Below are positions 25,663 to 36,504 of a stretch of 64,000 nt of DNA, one piece after another. The notes beneath the pieces are model-generated. The model had not been told where the DNA came from. It ran no database searches and saw nothing but the letters and a program-made list of their open reading frames with translations. Positions within the stretch are counted from its first letter, which is position 1; each line of letters opens with the position of its first letter. Made by a program: the position numbers and the translations under genes. Source of the DNA: Eutypa lata (taxonomy: Eukaryota > Ascomycota > Sordariomycetes > Xylariales > Diatrypaceae); NCBI GenBank assembly GCA_022661535.1, contig JAKULF010000019.1:248001-312000 (forward strand), read 5' to 3'.

Positions 25663-26670
25663 AAGTTGCCTTGCTATAAACACCTAGAGCTAGCTGGACA
25701 GGACTTACTCTATGGATGGCTGGAAGAGAATGGGATGCTTCAAATTCTCTTTCTATTCTCAAGCGAAGGCTACGCAGCACTTTCTTCAGCTTGGTTTGAT
25801 GTGCTTAGTTAGGGGTTCTGTAGTTCAATCTTGAAGTGTGACCTACTTTCGAATGATGATATGGCAACATGGCCACTCACTCGTTTTCGTTTGTCCCCTG
25901 ACCTATGTTTAATTATACGAAATTAATCGGTACCTGTGACTTACTTTAACGGCCTAGTCTGATATCTACAATTGAAGTGAGAATTACACGAAGACGGTGA
26001 TTCTATAGTTGTGTATGTAACATAGAAGCTGTGTGCAATTGTCAGATTCTCAACGAGCGGATCTTGAAGTCTTAACTCTTGATATCTAGGAGGGTAGAAA
26101 CAATTCATTTCAAGGAAACCAGTAGGTGTGAATATCACTACCTTTATAACCGTAACAAGACTGCCCCATTCTTAACATTCGATGAAATGGGTAGTAACGG
26201 CGCTAAGCTGCGCTACCGGCGTCCTACCCTACATAAGTAGGTATTTACTTATCTACTATAGGGGGTTCTGCTAAACCTCTGATATAGCGTCGTGATGGAC
26301 TAGATGGCCCCAACGTCTCGACACCTAGCATAAGAAGCAGGTAGAATACTGGCATTCCCGTATACCAGCATCCTTCCCGATGGCGAGTGTCCTAGAGTTA
26401 AAAATTGAAAAATACCTACCAAGAAATTTCGGATCCCGGCTGACGGGCCGACGCGGGGCTAGTCTTAGGCGGGAGAAGCCGGCTCCGTCGGCGTAATGAG
26501 TCAACAGTGAGGGCAGGGGGGGGGGGGCGAGTAAAGGGTATATCTTAAGCAAAGTACCTACCATGGCAAATATGCCTTTTCCTGGGAGAATTAGCATATT
26601 CTTTCAGGGACAACTTTGCGATATCTTGAACTTGACTATCATTTGCACCGTGCAGCGTGGAAAAACTACA
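25663..26670. other. Intergenic, no gene seen
   Basis: This 1 kb region holds the flanks of two plus-strand genes. A TAAGTAGGTATTTAC-type repeat lies near 26233 and a G-tract near 26515-26528. An upstream in-frame Met at 26563 belongs to the 5' leader of the next gene rather than its coding region. Confidence 0.5.
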
Positions 26671-27944
26671 ATGGTTTCCTCGACTGCATCTCGAGAGCCC
26701 CAGCTCGGTTGGATAGGTCTAGGCAGTATGGGGAACGCGATGGCGAAGAACATCCATAGGCACCTGGCGGGGAAGGGCATGCCTCCTTTGCGGTTCTTCA
26801 ACCGCACGGCCTCCAAGGGCGACGCCCTAGAAGCGCTTGGGGGTGTTAGATGCCCATCCGTGGCCGCAGTGGCGGCCTATAGCGACGTGATATTCATATC
26901 CGTACGTTACTCGAACAAGAGTCAGCTCCTCAGCTCATTTTATAGACTGGCGGGCTAACCATGCATACAACATGTAGGCGAGCGATGACAAAGCCGTCGA
27001 ATCCATCATCGAGCAGATTATAGCCTCAGGCGACGGTAACATCGCCGGCAAGACCATCGCCGGCAAGACCATCGTCGACACGACGACGGTGCATCCTGAT
27101 ACAACAGCGGCGGTAGCCGAGAAGCTACGAAAGGCAGGGGCAGAGCTAGTAGCAGCCCCTGTCTTCGGCGCAACACCGGTGGCCGAAGAAGGGAGGCTGC
27201 TAGTCGCCTTTGCCGGATCGGCGGCCGCTTTCGAGCGGGTTTCACCGTTCCTCAAAGGCGTCATCGCGCGCGAGGTGCTGAGGGCTGGGGAGGCGCCGGA
27301 GAAGGCGATGCTGTTGAAGACGACTGGGTGAGTTCAGGTGCCTAATTGATTGGCTAACCTTATACATACATATATATGTATGAGAGATCGCCGTCGCCTA
27401 CCTCCCCTCCCAAACACAAGTCTTCCTAACTAGCGAACCACCAACTAACAAAACACCCCTTCACCCCCTTTTAAGGAATTTCCTAATGGCAGGTCTCATG
27501 GAGCTAATCGCCGAAGCGCACGTATTCGCCGAGAAGACGGGACTTCCCTCGGAGACGCTCGAGCGGCTGCTGGAGCTCAACTTCGGCACGGTCGCGCACT
27601 CGGACTCGACGCGCATGACGACCGGCGTGTACCTGCCGGCCCGGGGCCAGGCGCCGTGGTCCGACCTGAACCTGGCCCTCAAGGACGTCGGGCACGGCGT
27701 CGAGATCGGGGCGCGGGCGGGCGCGCCGCTCCCGGTCGGCGAGCTCGCGCTGGCCCACCTGCGGCGCGCGAAGGCGTACGCTGAGGAGGAGGAGGAGGAG
27801 GAGGAGGAGGAGGCGGGGAAGAAGAAAGAGAATACTACTGGTGGACCTAGGGCGCTGGACTCGTCCTCGTTGTATGGCGTTGTGAGGCAGGATGCTGGCC
27901 TGGATTTCCGGACAGAGCTCGTGAAGAAGCGCGATAGGGAATGA
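26671..27944 (+). CDS. 3-hydroxyisobutyrate dehydrogenase-like beta-hydroxyacid oxidoreductase
   Basis: Three exons (26671-26901, 26978-27327 and 27476-27944; introns of 76 and 148 nt) encode about 349 residues. The N-terminal Rossmann fold shows LGWIGLGSMGNAMAKN, the NAD(P)-binding fingerprint of the 6-phosphogluconate / 3-hydroxyisobutyrate dehydrogenase family. The substrate-binding loop is PVFGATPVAEEGRLLVAFAG. KTTGNFLMAG, formed across the second splice, carries the catalytic Lys of the family and supports that join. The C-terminal all-helical domain is present but is interrupted near residue 295 by an 11-Glu run from a GAG microsatellite. The substrate is unknown; family members reduce small semialdehydes. 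The start chosen is MVSSTASREPQ, just before the Rossmann fold. Confidence 0.85.
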
Positions 27945-28338
27945 ATGTAACGGGTGTTTATCTTAGGGTCGGGGGGTACATGGTGACTATCAAGCAGTCG
28001 AAGTAGATTTTATGCAAGTACTGCTGCGCGTTGGCTAGTTGATCATACAAATGCACCGCCATAACTCTGTATATTTGAGTCTATTTACATATCTTGAGGG
28101 CAAGAAGCCTTTTCTTCATGAAAGCCTACTCTATGTCTCCTATAAACAACTTCCAATCTGATGCCATACAACAACAAAATTTCCCGTATTCCCCCGTATT
28201 TGAAACTTTGGTCTCTAGAAAGTAGACCTAGCGAAGCGAAATCTACACACCATGCATGCGCCCTCCAGGCTACACGGCGAAATATCTTCAAGCCGACAGA
28301 CATAAGCTTGTGCTTATACTGGGCTAGATTGCACCGTA
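27945..28338. other. Convergent intergenic spacer
   Basis: This spacer of about 390 bases between the ends of two convergent genes holds both 3' flanks. I see no ORF or repeat worth noting. Confidence 0.5.
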
Positions 28339-30910
28339 TCAGACATCAGGCGCCCTCACCCGATGCGGACTCCTGCTTCTCACGCTGTCGCTTCTTGGGA
28401 CCTGAAGCGATCCAGCCGTCGTCGATCTCGGTACAGATATAGTCGCCGGGGAGTCTAGCTCAACCACATCATCGTCGTTGTCATCATCATCATCATCATC
28501 ATCACTACCATCACTACTATCATCAGCAGCAGCAGCAGAAGAGGAAGAAAAAGCAGCCGACGGCCTAGGCGAAGCTTCTCCTCCCTCCTCCCCATCCTCC
28601 TCCGAAGACAAGCGAGGCGACAACCTCGCCATTTCCAGCACCTCTTCCTCATCGCCCTGACGTCTCCTCCCCCCAGAGCGGTGGTGGATACCATCGGCCT
28701 TGACCTCCTCGTGCTGATGCAACCTGACATCGACAAACACAGCCCAGAGCCCGAAGTCGTAAGCCAGGCGACACGCGCCCGCAACCACAAAGGCAACCCA
28801 GAAGCGGTCGCCGGCGGCCAGAAGGCCCGTGATGCTGGGGCCCGCCATCGAGGCCAGCGTCCGCAGGGTGCTCGTGATGCCCATGACGGCGGTGCGCTCG
28901 TCGGGCCGGACGACGGCGGCGATCAGCGCCGTCCGGGGGGCCTGGTCCATCATGTTGAGGCCGGCGCGGACCATCAGGAGCAGGACGACGGCCCAGAAGG
29001 CCGTCGGGGGCGGCAGCGGGAAGAATAGCACGGCGGCCGACGACGGCGCGTGCGTGAACACCATCGTGTTGACGAGGCCGATCTTGCGGGCTAGGGGCCC
29101 CGCGAATACGGCGGAGATGGCGCCCAGCACTGCAGAGAAGGGAAATTGCAAGAAAAAAAAGTCAGTAATAGTTCTTCCTCTCCTTCTTCGTCTTCTTCAT
29201 TCGCTGAACAAGCGTTCCCTTTTTTAACAGCAGCAAATCTGTCTTATCCCTGAAACAAGCTATAGGATGAAAAAAAAAAGGGTAGGGGACGGGGAAGAGG
29301 AGCGGATGAGAAAGGTCTTAAAGACAAAAAAGTTAGCTTACTATACGCCGCCGACTGCACGTCACCGAGCGTCGACTTGGCCGGCTGGAACTTGACATCC
29401 ATGTAGTAGTTCGTCAGCGAGTAGGGAACCATGCCGTCGGCGATGGAGTCGATCGAGAGCAGGAACCAGAGCTTGTACATGACGGAGCGGGTTTGGGGCG
29501 ATATCTGCGCCAGGCGCGAGGTGATCCAAGAGGTGCTCCTGCTAGCCCAGCTTCTCCTCCCGTGGTGACGGTTACGGTTACGGTGATGGTCGTGGTTGTT
29601 GTGGTGGTCAACGTGGGCGGTGGCGGCTTCCGCTGTTCTGGTCTCCTCGTCCTCGTTCTGCGGCAGTCTGGCGTACGCCTCTTCCTTGCGGACCTCCATC
29701 TCGCAGTCGCTGGTAAGGAGTAGGACGAGCAGGGCGTTGACGATGCCCATCACGCTGTAGACCCAGAACAGCGCGTGATAGGCATCGACGGACGTCCAGC
29801 CCTTGCTCTCTTCGAGGTAATGCAGGATCCGCCCGGAAGCCTCGCTACCGAGGGAGGAGCCCAAGGTGGACGTCGTGACATACCTAGAGTTATTATGTTA
29901 ATTAAAACTGCCGTGATTGTAAATCTTATTTAAAAGCCCCTGAACTGGTAAAACTAATACTTACCAAGCCAAGACATCCGACCTTGTGGTTGGGGTCGTG
30001 AGTTGTGATAGGATAGACCTAATTGCGGTTAACATGTCCATTAGTAACCTAGGAAGAAGCAAAGAAGATGAGAGGTAGTTAAGAGGTAAAAGGCAAGCAC
30101 GCTGTCTGTCCACTTGCCCGGAACTTTGCTTATTTTTCTTCCTTTCTTGGCGTTTTTTTCCCTAATCCCAATCCCAATCCCAACCCCGACCCCGCCTCCG
30201 TCTCTAACCTCATTCTCATTCTCATAATTATCCACCCCGTAACAGACTGACGGACGGACAGACAGACAAGAAACGCAGAAACGCAGAAAAGCAACCAACC
30301 AACTACCTAACGAACGAACTAACGAACTCACTCCTCGATACTCCGAAAGGGCCCGAAGTCGCCCCCGGTGATGCTGACGACGCCGACGACGGCGGCGGCC
30401 AGCAGGATCCAGAAGTTCTCGAAGACGGCGAAGGCGACGCCGCTCAGGACCATGAGGGACGAGCCGGCCAGCAGCACGCGGCGGCGGCCCACGCGGTCCG
30501 CGACGAGCGTGAGGAGCGTCCCGAGGAACACGTCGCCCAGCAGCGTCAGGGTCATGAACAGCCCGATCTGGTGGTCCGAGAACTCGAGCGCCGAGAAGAA
30601 GATGGCTAGATAGGTGGCGGCAAAGCAGGGCAAGTCATCTCAGTAAAAGTTCTTTTTTTTTCTCTCTTTCTTTCTTTCCTCTCCTCTCCATAGTAGTATA
30701 AGTAGTGGTGGGCAAGTTCATCGGATTGATCTGTGTTTTCTTTCTCCTTCTTCAACCGAACATACCGAGGATTAGCGAGTTTGTGCCATACGCGAACATG
30801 CGGCATGTCCTAGCGAATATCATGAGATAGGCATTTCGGCCGGTTTCGTGAATCGAATGGATTCCGAATTCATGGTAGAACCACTTTAAAGGCCGTATTA
30901 TTCCAGACAT
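28339..30910 (-). CDS. MFS transporter with acidic C-terminal tail
   Basis: Five exons (30910-30766, 30605-30332, 30018-29965, 29883-29342 and 29129-28339) encode about 601 residues; introns are 160, 313, 81 and 212 nt, long for this window, but every phase closes. The start MSGIIRPLKWFYHE leads into GRNAYLMIFARTCRMFAYGT. The MFS loop 2-3 signature is ADRVGRRRVLL near residue 85. TM segments follow, then a hydrophilic central loop with a His/Asn/Arg-rich low-complexity run encoded by a GTGGTT microsatellite. The second half ends near residue 495 in FWVAFVVAGACRLAYDFG. The last 100 residues are disordered and very acidic, with a run of eight Asp from a CAT microsatellite. The cargo is unknown. 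It could be a vacuolar or plasma-membrane carrier. Confidence 0.82.
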
Positions 30911-31522
30911 ATTCCACCGATAGTACCCTCACTGAGGGTTTCTGGACAGTTGAAGAGCATCATCATTTTTTTCATATCACAAAAGCGCTATGAAATCACG
31001 AAATCCCCGGTGGCGGAGAACGAAGGATGAAGTGGGGCTCTCGGGGTTAAACCCCGACCTCGGCTTTTGCCTATATATTGAAAGACTCCTGGAAAGAAGT
31101 CTTGAGCACAGAATATATGAATATATCCCATACCAATTTTCGAGGTCAAATTTGATGAGAGGACTGTGATAGTGGCCTGCACACCCGTGTAGCCACAAAC
31201 AAGCGGCTATTAGTGGGAGCTCAATCCTACAATAAAATATGTTCCCTATATTGACAACATCCCTAATTGACCGCCTTATATGCCTCAGATGAACGAGGAG
31301 AACCGGACTTAGATGCCTACACAAGTCATGCTTATGAGTAACATGCAACAAAACCACCCCAATGGCATGTGGCTAATTCATCAGAGCCTCATGACAAACC
31401 CACCTTAGTTAATGCCCACCAACTCCTAGCAATGCCGTAAAATAAAATTTGAAAAATAACCCGTAGACATGCTGAACTCATATTTCAATTGGAGCACCAA
31501 ACACAGACCGAATGCGCCTAAA
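30911..31522. other. Intergenic, no gene seen
   Basis: About 610 bases between two minus-strand genes. The ORF-like stretches at 30977-31357 have no recognisable composition and overlap the expected promoter of the MFS gene. Confidence 0.5.
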
Positions 31523-33160
31523 TCAATTGTCCAAAGACCGGTGTATGACGCAGTCGATACATTCGCATGTAGGGCCACAGGGGCAAATATCCACGGTTCC
31601 CGGGGGTGGCGGGTACGAAACGAATATATAGTTTTCTGCTGGGTAGGTAGGATCCACCTGATCCGGCGAAGCTGCTGAATCTGAAGGGGTATTCGACACC
31701 TTTGGGGACACTCCATCTATTTGTACCACTCTATCGTTTGCTGGCTTCACGCCGTCAGTATCGATGATACTGTTTGTACGGCCCTGACTCTTTGGTGAAT
31801 CTTCATCAAATTGAAATTTCATTGCATCCCAGATGAGCTCTTGGGTGGAATTATTGTAAGGGTGGGCAGGACACCCAATACATTGACATTCCTTGCCACA
31901 GGAACACTGATGGCTGGTGAACGCGTTTGAATCACTGGCATGGAGGTCTATCGGAGATTGGGGGATTTGATAAGAGCTTTGCAATCCAGCCTGAGATGAG
32001 TTATCTATGAATTGTTGGTATTGGGCTGGATGTAACGGGTGGGCAATAGATCCCCACGATGGAGGATATGGCTGTATCGGAATCTGACTATAGTATGGGG
32101 CGTGATGCTGTAGATCATAGGATATCGTTTGATTTGGCGCCAGTATGTTACCGTTCACTGGAAAGCTTCGAGAAGTAAAATTCGTTGGATTCCAGGCCTG
32201 CTGTGAGGAAACTTGTAAATGTATCTGCTGTAGCTGTGGTTGCGGCTGCGTCGAGACGCTCTGAAAGGCTGATCCCATATTTGATGATGGACTCTCAAGT
32301 GTTGGGTTAGGCCGAGCTGAACAACAACTTGAGGGCCCTGCTGTTCCATTCCCTGTGCTCTTCGGGGGGGCACCACTCGTTGTATTTCCCCCATTAGCTG
32401 GAAAGTTCGCCATCGAAGGCCAAGATTGTAACGGTTGTGTTTGATATTCTCCATTGTGAAGAAATGGACTGCTTCCTCCTTGCTGATAGCCATCTCCAAA
32501 TAGGGGTATCGTAGCCGGGGGAGCGACAGGGCTCATTGGAATAGACTCGTGTTGGTTTCTCGACGTCATTGCAGGCATGATGTTGAGGCTGTTCGTATCC
32601 ATGCGCTCTAGTTTGGCCGGGTTAAAGGGTTGCTTTTGTATGGAAGGTTTTCGCGACGATTTCTTCTCAACTCGAGAAAATGACTTGGTAGGTGACATTG
32701 GCGGGCTGTCCAAGATCTTCTGTACATCGCCCTTTTCATCTATCGGGGCACCATCGAAGTTCTCCGCAGGATGAGATCCATTAGTAGAACTAGTTCCGTT
32801 GGTTACGCCAGTACTGGTATTAGACATGGTTCCGATGGTGGAATTAGTCTCGGTGGTAGAACTGGCATCGTTAGGGGAATTGGAGCCTTTCGTAGAGCTG
32901 TGATCGTCGGTGGGTTTGGAACAACCACAGTTAGGTTGGCGTGGTAAGGCTGCAAGTACATTGCTACACCCACAGCGCGCACCTGGGAGGTGAGGACACG
33001 AACTAAGTGGCCGACCTGGTTTCCGTACTGCTATCATAAGACGATCTGTATGGTTACACTTCGAAGACCGGTGTCCTCGAATACATGCCATACTAAACCG
33101 ATTAGATAAGTTGTTAGTCGCCTGTACACACGATACACCAGAGTACGCAAAGTGCTCCAA
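31523..33160 (-). CDS. Copper-fist transcription factor, Mac1/GRISEA-like
   Basis: This is a nuclear regulator of copper-uptake genes by homology to yeast Mac1 and Podospora GRISEA. The copper fist is plain: MACIRGHRSSKCNH, then VRKPGRPLSSCPHLPG with the minor-groove (R/K)xGRP motif and CGC/CGC cysteines. Two C-terminal Cys/His clusters, CSCGKECQCIGCPAH and CPCGPTCECIDCVIH, each read CxCx3CxCx2Cx2H, the copper-sensing type of Mac1. The middle is Ser/Asn/Pro/Gln-rich, as in activation domains. The unspliced frame from ATG 33160 gives 545 residues but lacks the first fist Cys. A 46-nt intron (33138-33093, ACTAAC branch) would create it by splicing TG to T; the true start then lies at or upstream of 33170 and is unresolved. 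The firm core is 33091-31523. Confidence 0.85.
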   Translation of the reverse strand: MEHFAYSGVSCVQATNNLSNRFSMACIRGHRSSKCNHTDRLMIAVRKPGRPLSSCPHLPGARCGCSNVLAALPRQPNCGCSKPTDDHSSTKGSNSPNDASSTTETNSTIGTMSNTSTGVTNGTSSTNGSHPAENFDGAPIDEKGDVQKILDSPPMSPTKSFSRVEKKSSRKPSIQKQPFNPAKLERMDTNSLNIMPAMTSRNQHESIPMSPVAPPATIPLFGDGYQQGGSSPFLHNGEYQTQPLQSWPSMANFPANGGNTTSGAPPKSTGNGTAGPSSCCSARPNPTLESPSSNMGSAFQSVSTQPQPQLQQIHLQVSSQQAWNPTNFTSRSFPVNGNILAPNQTISYDLQHHAPYYSQIPIQPYPPSWGSIAHPLHPAQYQQFIDNSSQAGLQSSYQIPQSPIDLHASDSNAFTSHQCSCGKECQCIGCPAHPYNNSTQELIWDAMKFQFDEDSPKSQGRTNSIIDTDGVKPANDRVVQIDGVSPKVSNTPSDSAASPDQVDPTYPAENYIFVSYPPPPGTVDICPCGPTCECIDCVIHRSLDN

Positions 33161-36100
33161 CTATGGGTAAGCTGCACAAAGGAAGCCCACTGTGATTTGA
33201 GGATATATAGGGGAGGTCTTATAAGCCGTCGATTCGGAAATCATAAAGGGGATGACAGGATGAAATGTAGTAGCTTACCAGGCTACTTTCTGTCCGTCGA
33301 AAGTAGGCATTGCAAGTGCTGGTGTTACAGAGTCGCGTAGTCACGCGGTCGGGAAGATGCTTCTTTGTACAATCCGATCGTACAACCTGCTCTGCGATGT
33401 GTACAGCAAGACTTGGACATAAGCGCTGGACGATAGGCTTGACTAGGAGATGTATGTTAAAGCCTGTCTCATCAACTGGCCAATGTGTCTTACATTAGAG
33501 GGATATAGTCGATTCACCTCCCTAGTGACTATACAGTTGACGATAAGCAGCTAATTCACTGCTGTGGCGTGTTCCCCTTTTGAGTCGCACCACGCTGTAT
33601 GAGGTGAGAGTTGAACGAAAGGGGGGTTGTGCAATTCGAACCCAAGGATTAAAAGCACGCGGGGTCAATGAATGGGTCCGGTTTCACGGTAAGTCCGAGT
33701 TAAAGACTCCCAACCTGGGGACGTCGTAGTTTAAGCAGATGTCGAGAAGAAAGAGGCTCCAAGTTGAAAGCAAAGTCAGATATCGAATTACTCTCTGTCC
33801 AATTGATTGGTCTCATGAACTACTATGAGAGTATCATTCCTGGAAGTTGTTGTATTGATTGTCGACCCTTCACCTCAGTAGCGCATGGAAAAGTTAACTT
33901 AACAACCACTCTCTCCTCTGGGCCCCAGTTGACAACTGGCTCAACAGGGGTTAAGAATACAGAAAACGGGTTTAAGATATCTTTACAACGAGTGGATCAT
34001 AGAGACATGGAATGCCAGTTCCGGCGTTGAAAGCCTACTATAGAATAGTTTCACACCTGCGCGTAGAGGTTCTGCTAGGTAATAAATGTCCAGGAGGGAG
34101 GGGCTCTCCCTAGAGCGGCGCAGGACCGGTCCAAGAGATGCCGCTGACCTCGTGAGTTGAGAGATGACTGATCGGAGGGGGCGGGCCTATATAACGTAGA
34201 TAAACTGCTTAGGTGGGTAGGCTGAGAAGGAGACGAGGCGGTAAGATGACTGGAAGACCCGGCGTCGGCAAGTTTTTTTCTCGGTCGTGTAACCAAACTC
34301 TAAACCTTCATAGATAAAAACCTATGGGGCTATGATGAAGCTCTTTGTTGTGAAGAAAGATCCAATCGTTGGTCGGATGATAAAAGGTCATGCGAAGAAG
34401 GGGGTAAGCGTCCAGGTTCATCCAGTCAGTGTTGTTGGAACGAGTCCGATTCTATGCGCCCCTAGTTGGTAGAGTGAATGCGCTCTCAAGGATTCCGACT
34501 TGGTTCTGCGCCGTGGGTTCAAACCCTGCAAATCGTATCTTGGATTTGGGTTGGTTAGTTATCTCTGGCTTATGAGACCGTTCGGGTTAGCACAGGGCGT
34601 TCTGCAATCATCTTTTTCACACAAAGAAAAAAGAAGATTTGGACCTAGAGAGGTAGACGTCAGATTTCCCTACTTTTCCTTCGACGTCGTGGTTTCCTTT
34701 CTCCATAGTGGGGGGGTGCCGTGAGCTACAAAACGAGCAAGTTTTCATTGGTCAGATTCGGGATCTCGTACAAGGGGCAGACCCGCCAAGACCTAGAGAA
34801 AAGGGGGTGCAATAAGGAAATTCCCTTTAACATAGGGTGTTAAATTAGTAGTGGGCTTTCATTGGACACACGTGCGTGGGAGGGTGGGTTCCGTCTCGAG
34901 CGGTAGAACCCCGCGAGATCAAGACATTCTTATTTATCTACCCTTTCAGCCTTTCAGCAGAGCTTCAATGTTTAAGAAACATTCAATATACAATTATATC
35001 GTAACTCATAGTGCTGATGTTTCGTTGGGCTCTCATAATGTAACACGGTGGACTTCTTGCATATGCATATCAAGAAGAATGATCAGTCAAACACATAGTT
35101 AGCTCAAACACAAGGGAAATCCTGTGTAGCCTGATAGCTAGCTACTTAGAATGAGTGTCAAGTCACCTTAAGTGCTCTCCGAAACGAATGTATTTCTTCT
35201 TTATGGTGAAGCGAGGTCGTATTTGTCCCTTTGGTAAATCCTAGAGAAGACTGGATTTCTTGGAATAATGGTTATCTAGTCTGGGTCTGGCCTAAACCTG
35301 CCTTATTCGGGAGGGTCACACTGGGAATGGGAATAGGAATCGTTCAAGGTCTTAGGTAATTTGCAGGACACGGGGACGAACCTCGTTCATGCGTGGGGTG
35401 CCTGGCATTATGTATAACAAGTAATATGTAGTGAAATCCTTGTGGTACGATAGGAGGGCTGACAACCTTATTCAGCTGGGTACCTGTCCAATAGGAGTTC
35501 GGGTGAACTAATACAAAATATAACAGCATGAGAGAATCAGTCCACAAGTGCCCATGAACCATATTTACATACACCTCTTTATACACAGAAGGCCTCCCTA
35601 CGTTGCATCGTTACATCGATATCACCGGTACACTTGCGGGGTTGGTAACGTGCAATGCGAGGTTCGGGTGAGCCGCAATGGTGACACTGGCTTGGCGGAC
35701 ATATCGGACGCACTTCGGGATGTACTGTACCCGTTCCCGTGGGCACTATCCGGATGGTGAATATTACCTATCGTCCGTAGGTAAATGTTCAAAGCAGGAG
35801 ATGCCGCCCCAATAACTCGGGAAGAACCACCACGACACACTCGCATATAGCACTTGTAAATTCTTTGGCCTGGAATGTTCTGGCTGGTCCAGCAACGCAT
35901 GGTAAGTCAGGTTGCACTGAGCTAGGCGGTATCCAATCTAGTGGTTCAACGTGACATTCGGCAGAATAGCCGCGAAGACCTCTTGAGCCGCCATGCAAAG
36001 CGATGGGTCCCGAAACATAAAATTGAAGATACAAGCAGATCTAAAGCATGCGTGGATTAAGAAGCGAAATCGACATCGCGAACTACGTGAGGACATTTAT

Positions 36101-36504
36101 CACCCTGAAACCATGGTGCTAGCTATGCAGTAAAAATGAAGAATTTGATGGTGGTATTTCACGCTATCAATGGTTCCAAGAGAATCAAATCTGAAGTTGA
36201 ATGTCGGCTAGAGTTCTTGTTCTCATGCACGCAAGGTCCAACCGATTGCGCCATTCCGGAACATACCTGGTATATATGCAGATCATATGTTGCCCTGGAG
36301 CCAGATAAGTAACCTCAGGATTGCGGCGCTAAGCTGCATCACGGTGGTGGGTGAGTTTAGCCTTGAATTGCCACATATGACCATCTCATTATTGTGAACC
36401 ACTAATATAGACAGCTCAGATCTTGAGCGAGGAACTCCGCATGTCGGCTTCTCGCTGCCCCTTGATATCCTTCGGGGTTATATAATTCCATGTATACTTC
36501 GTCT
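33161..36504. other. Gene-poor region of 3.3 kb
   Basis: The region probably begins with the 5' end or leader of the copper-fist gene. The rest holds only short ORFs without family features. A tRNA-like stretch at 34446-34536 has a B-box-like GGTTCAAACC but no consistent cloverleaf. Nothing else is supported. Confidence 0.5.

Noticed and set aside
34446..34536. tRNA-like stretch with A-box-like TGGTAGAGTG, CTCAAGG loop and B-box-like GGTTCAAACC
   Set aside because: The T-arm pairs only with two wobbles, and neither a type I nor a Leu/Ser-type fold gives a paired acceptor stem together with a D-arm. At most a decayed tRNA or chance match.
36230..36275. Minus-strand TGGCGCAATCGGTT resembling a tRNA A-box
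   Set aside because: No T-arm with GTTC follows at a suitable distance and no acceptor stem can be formed.
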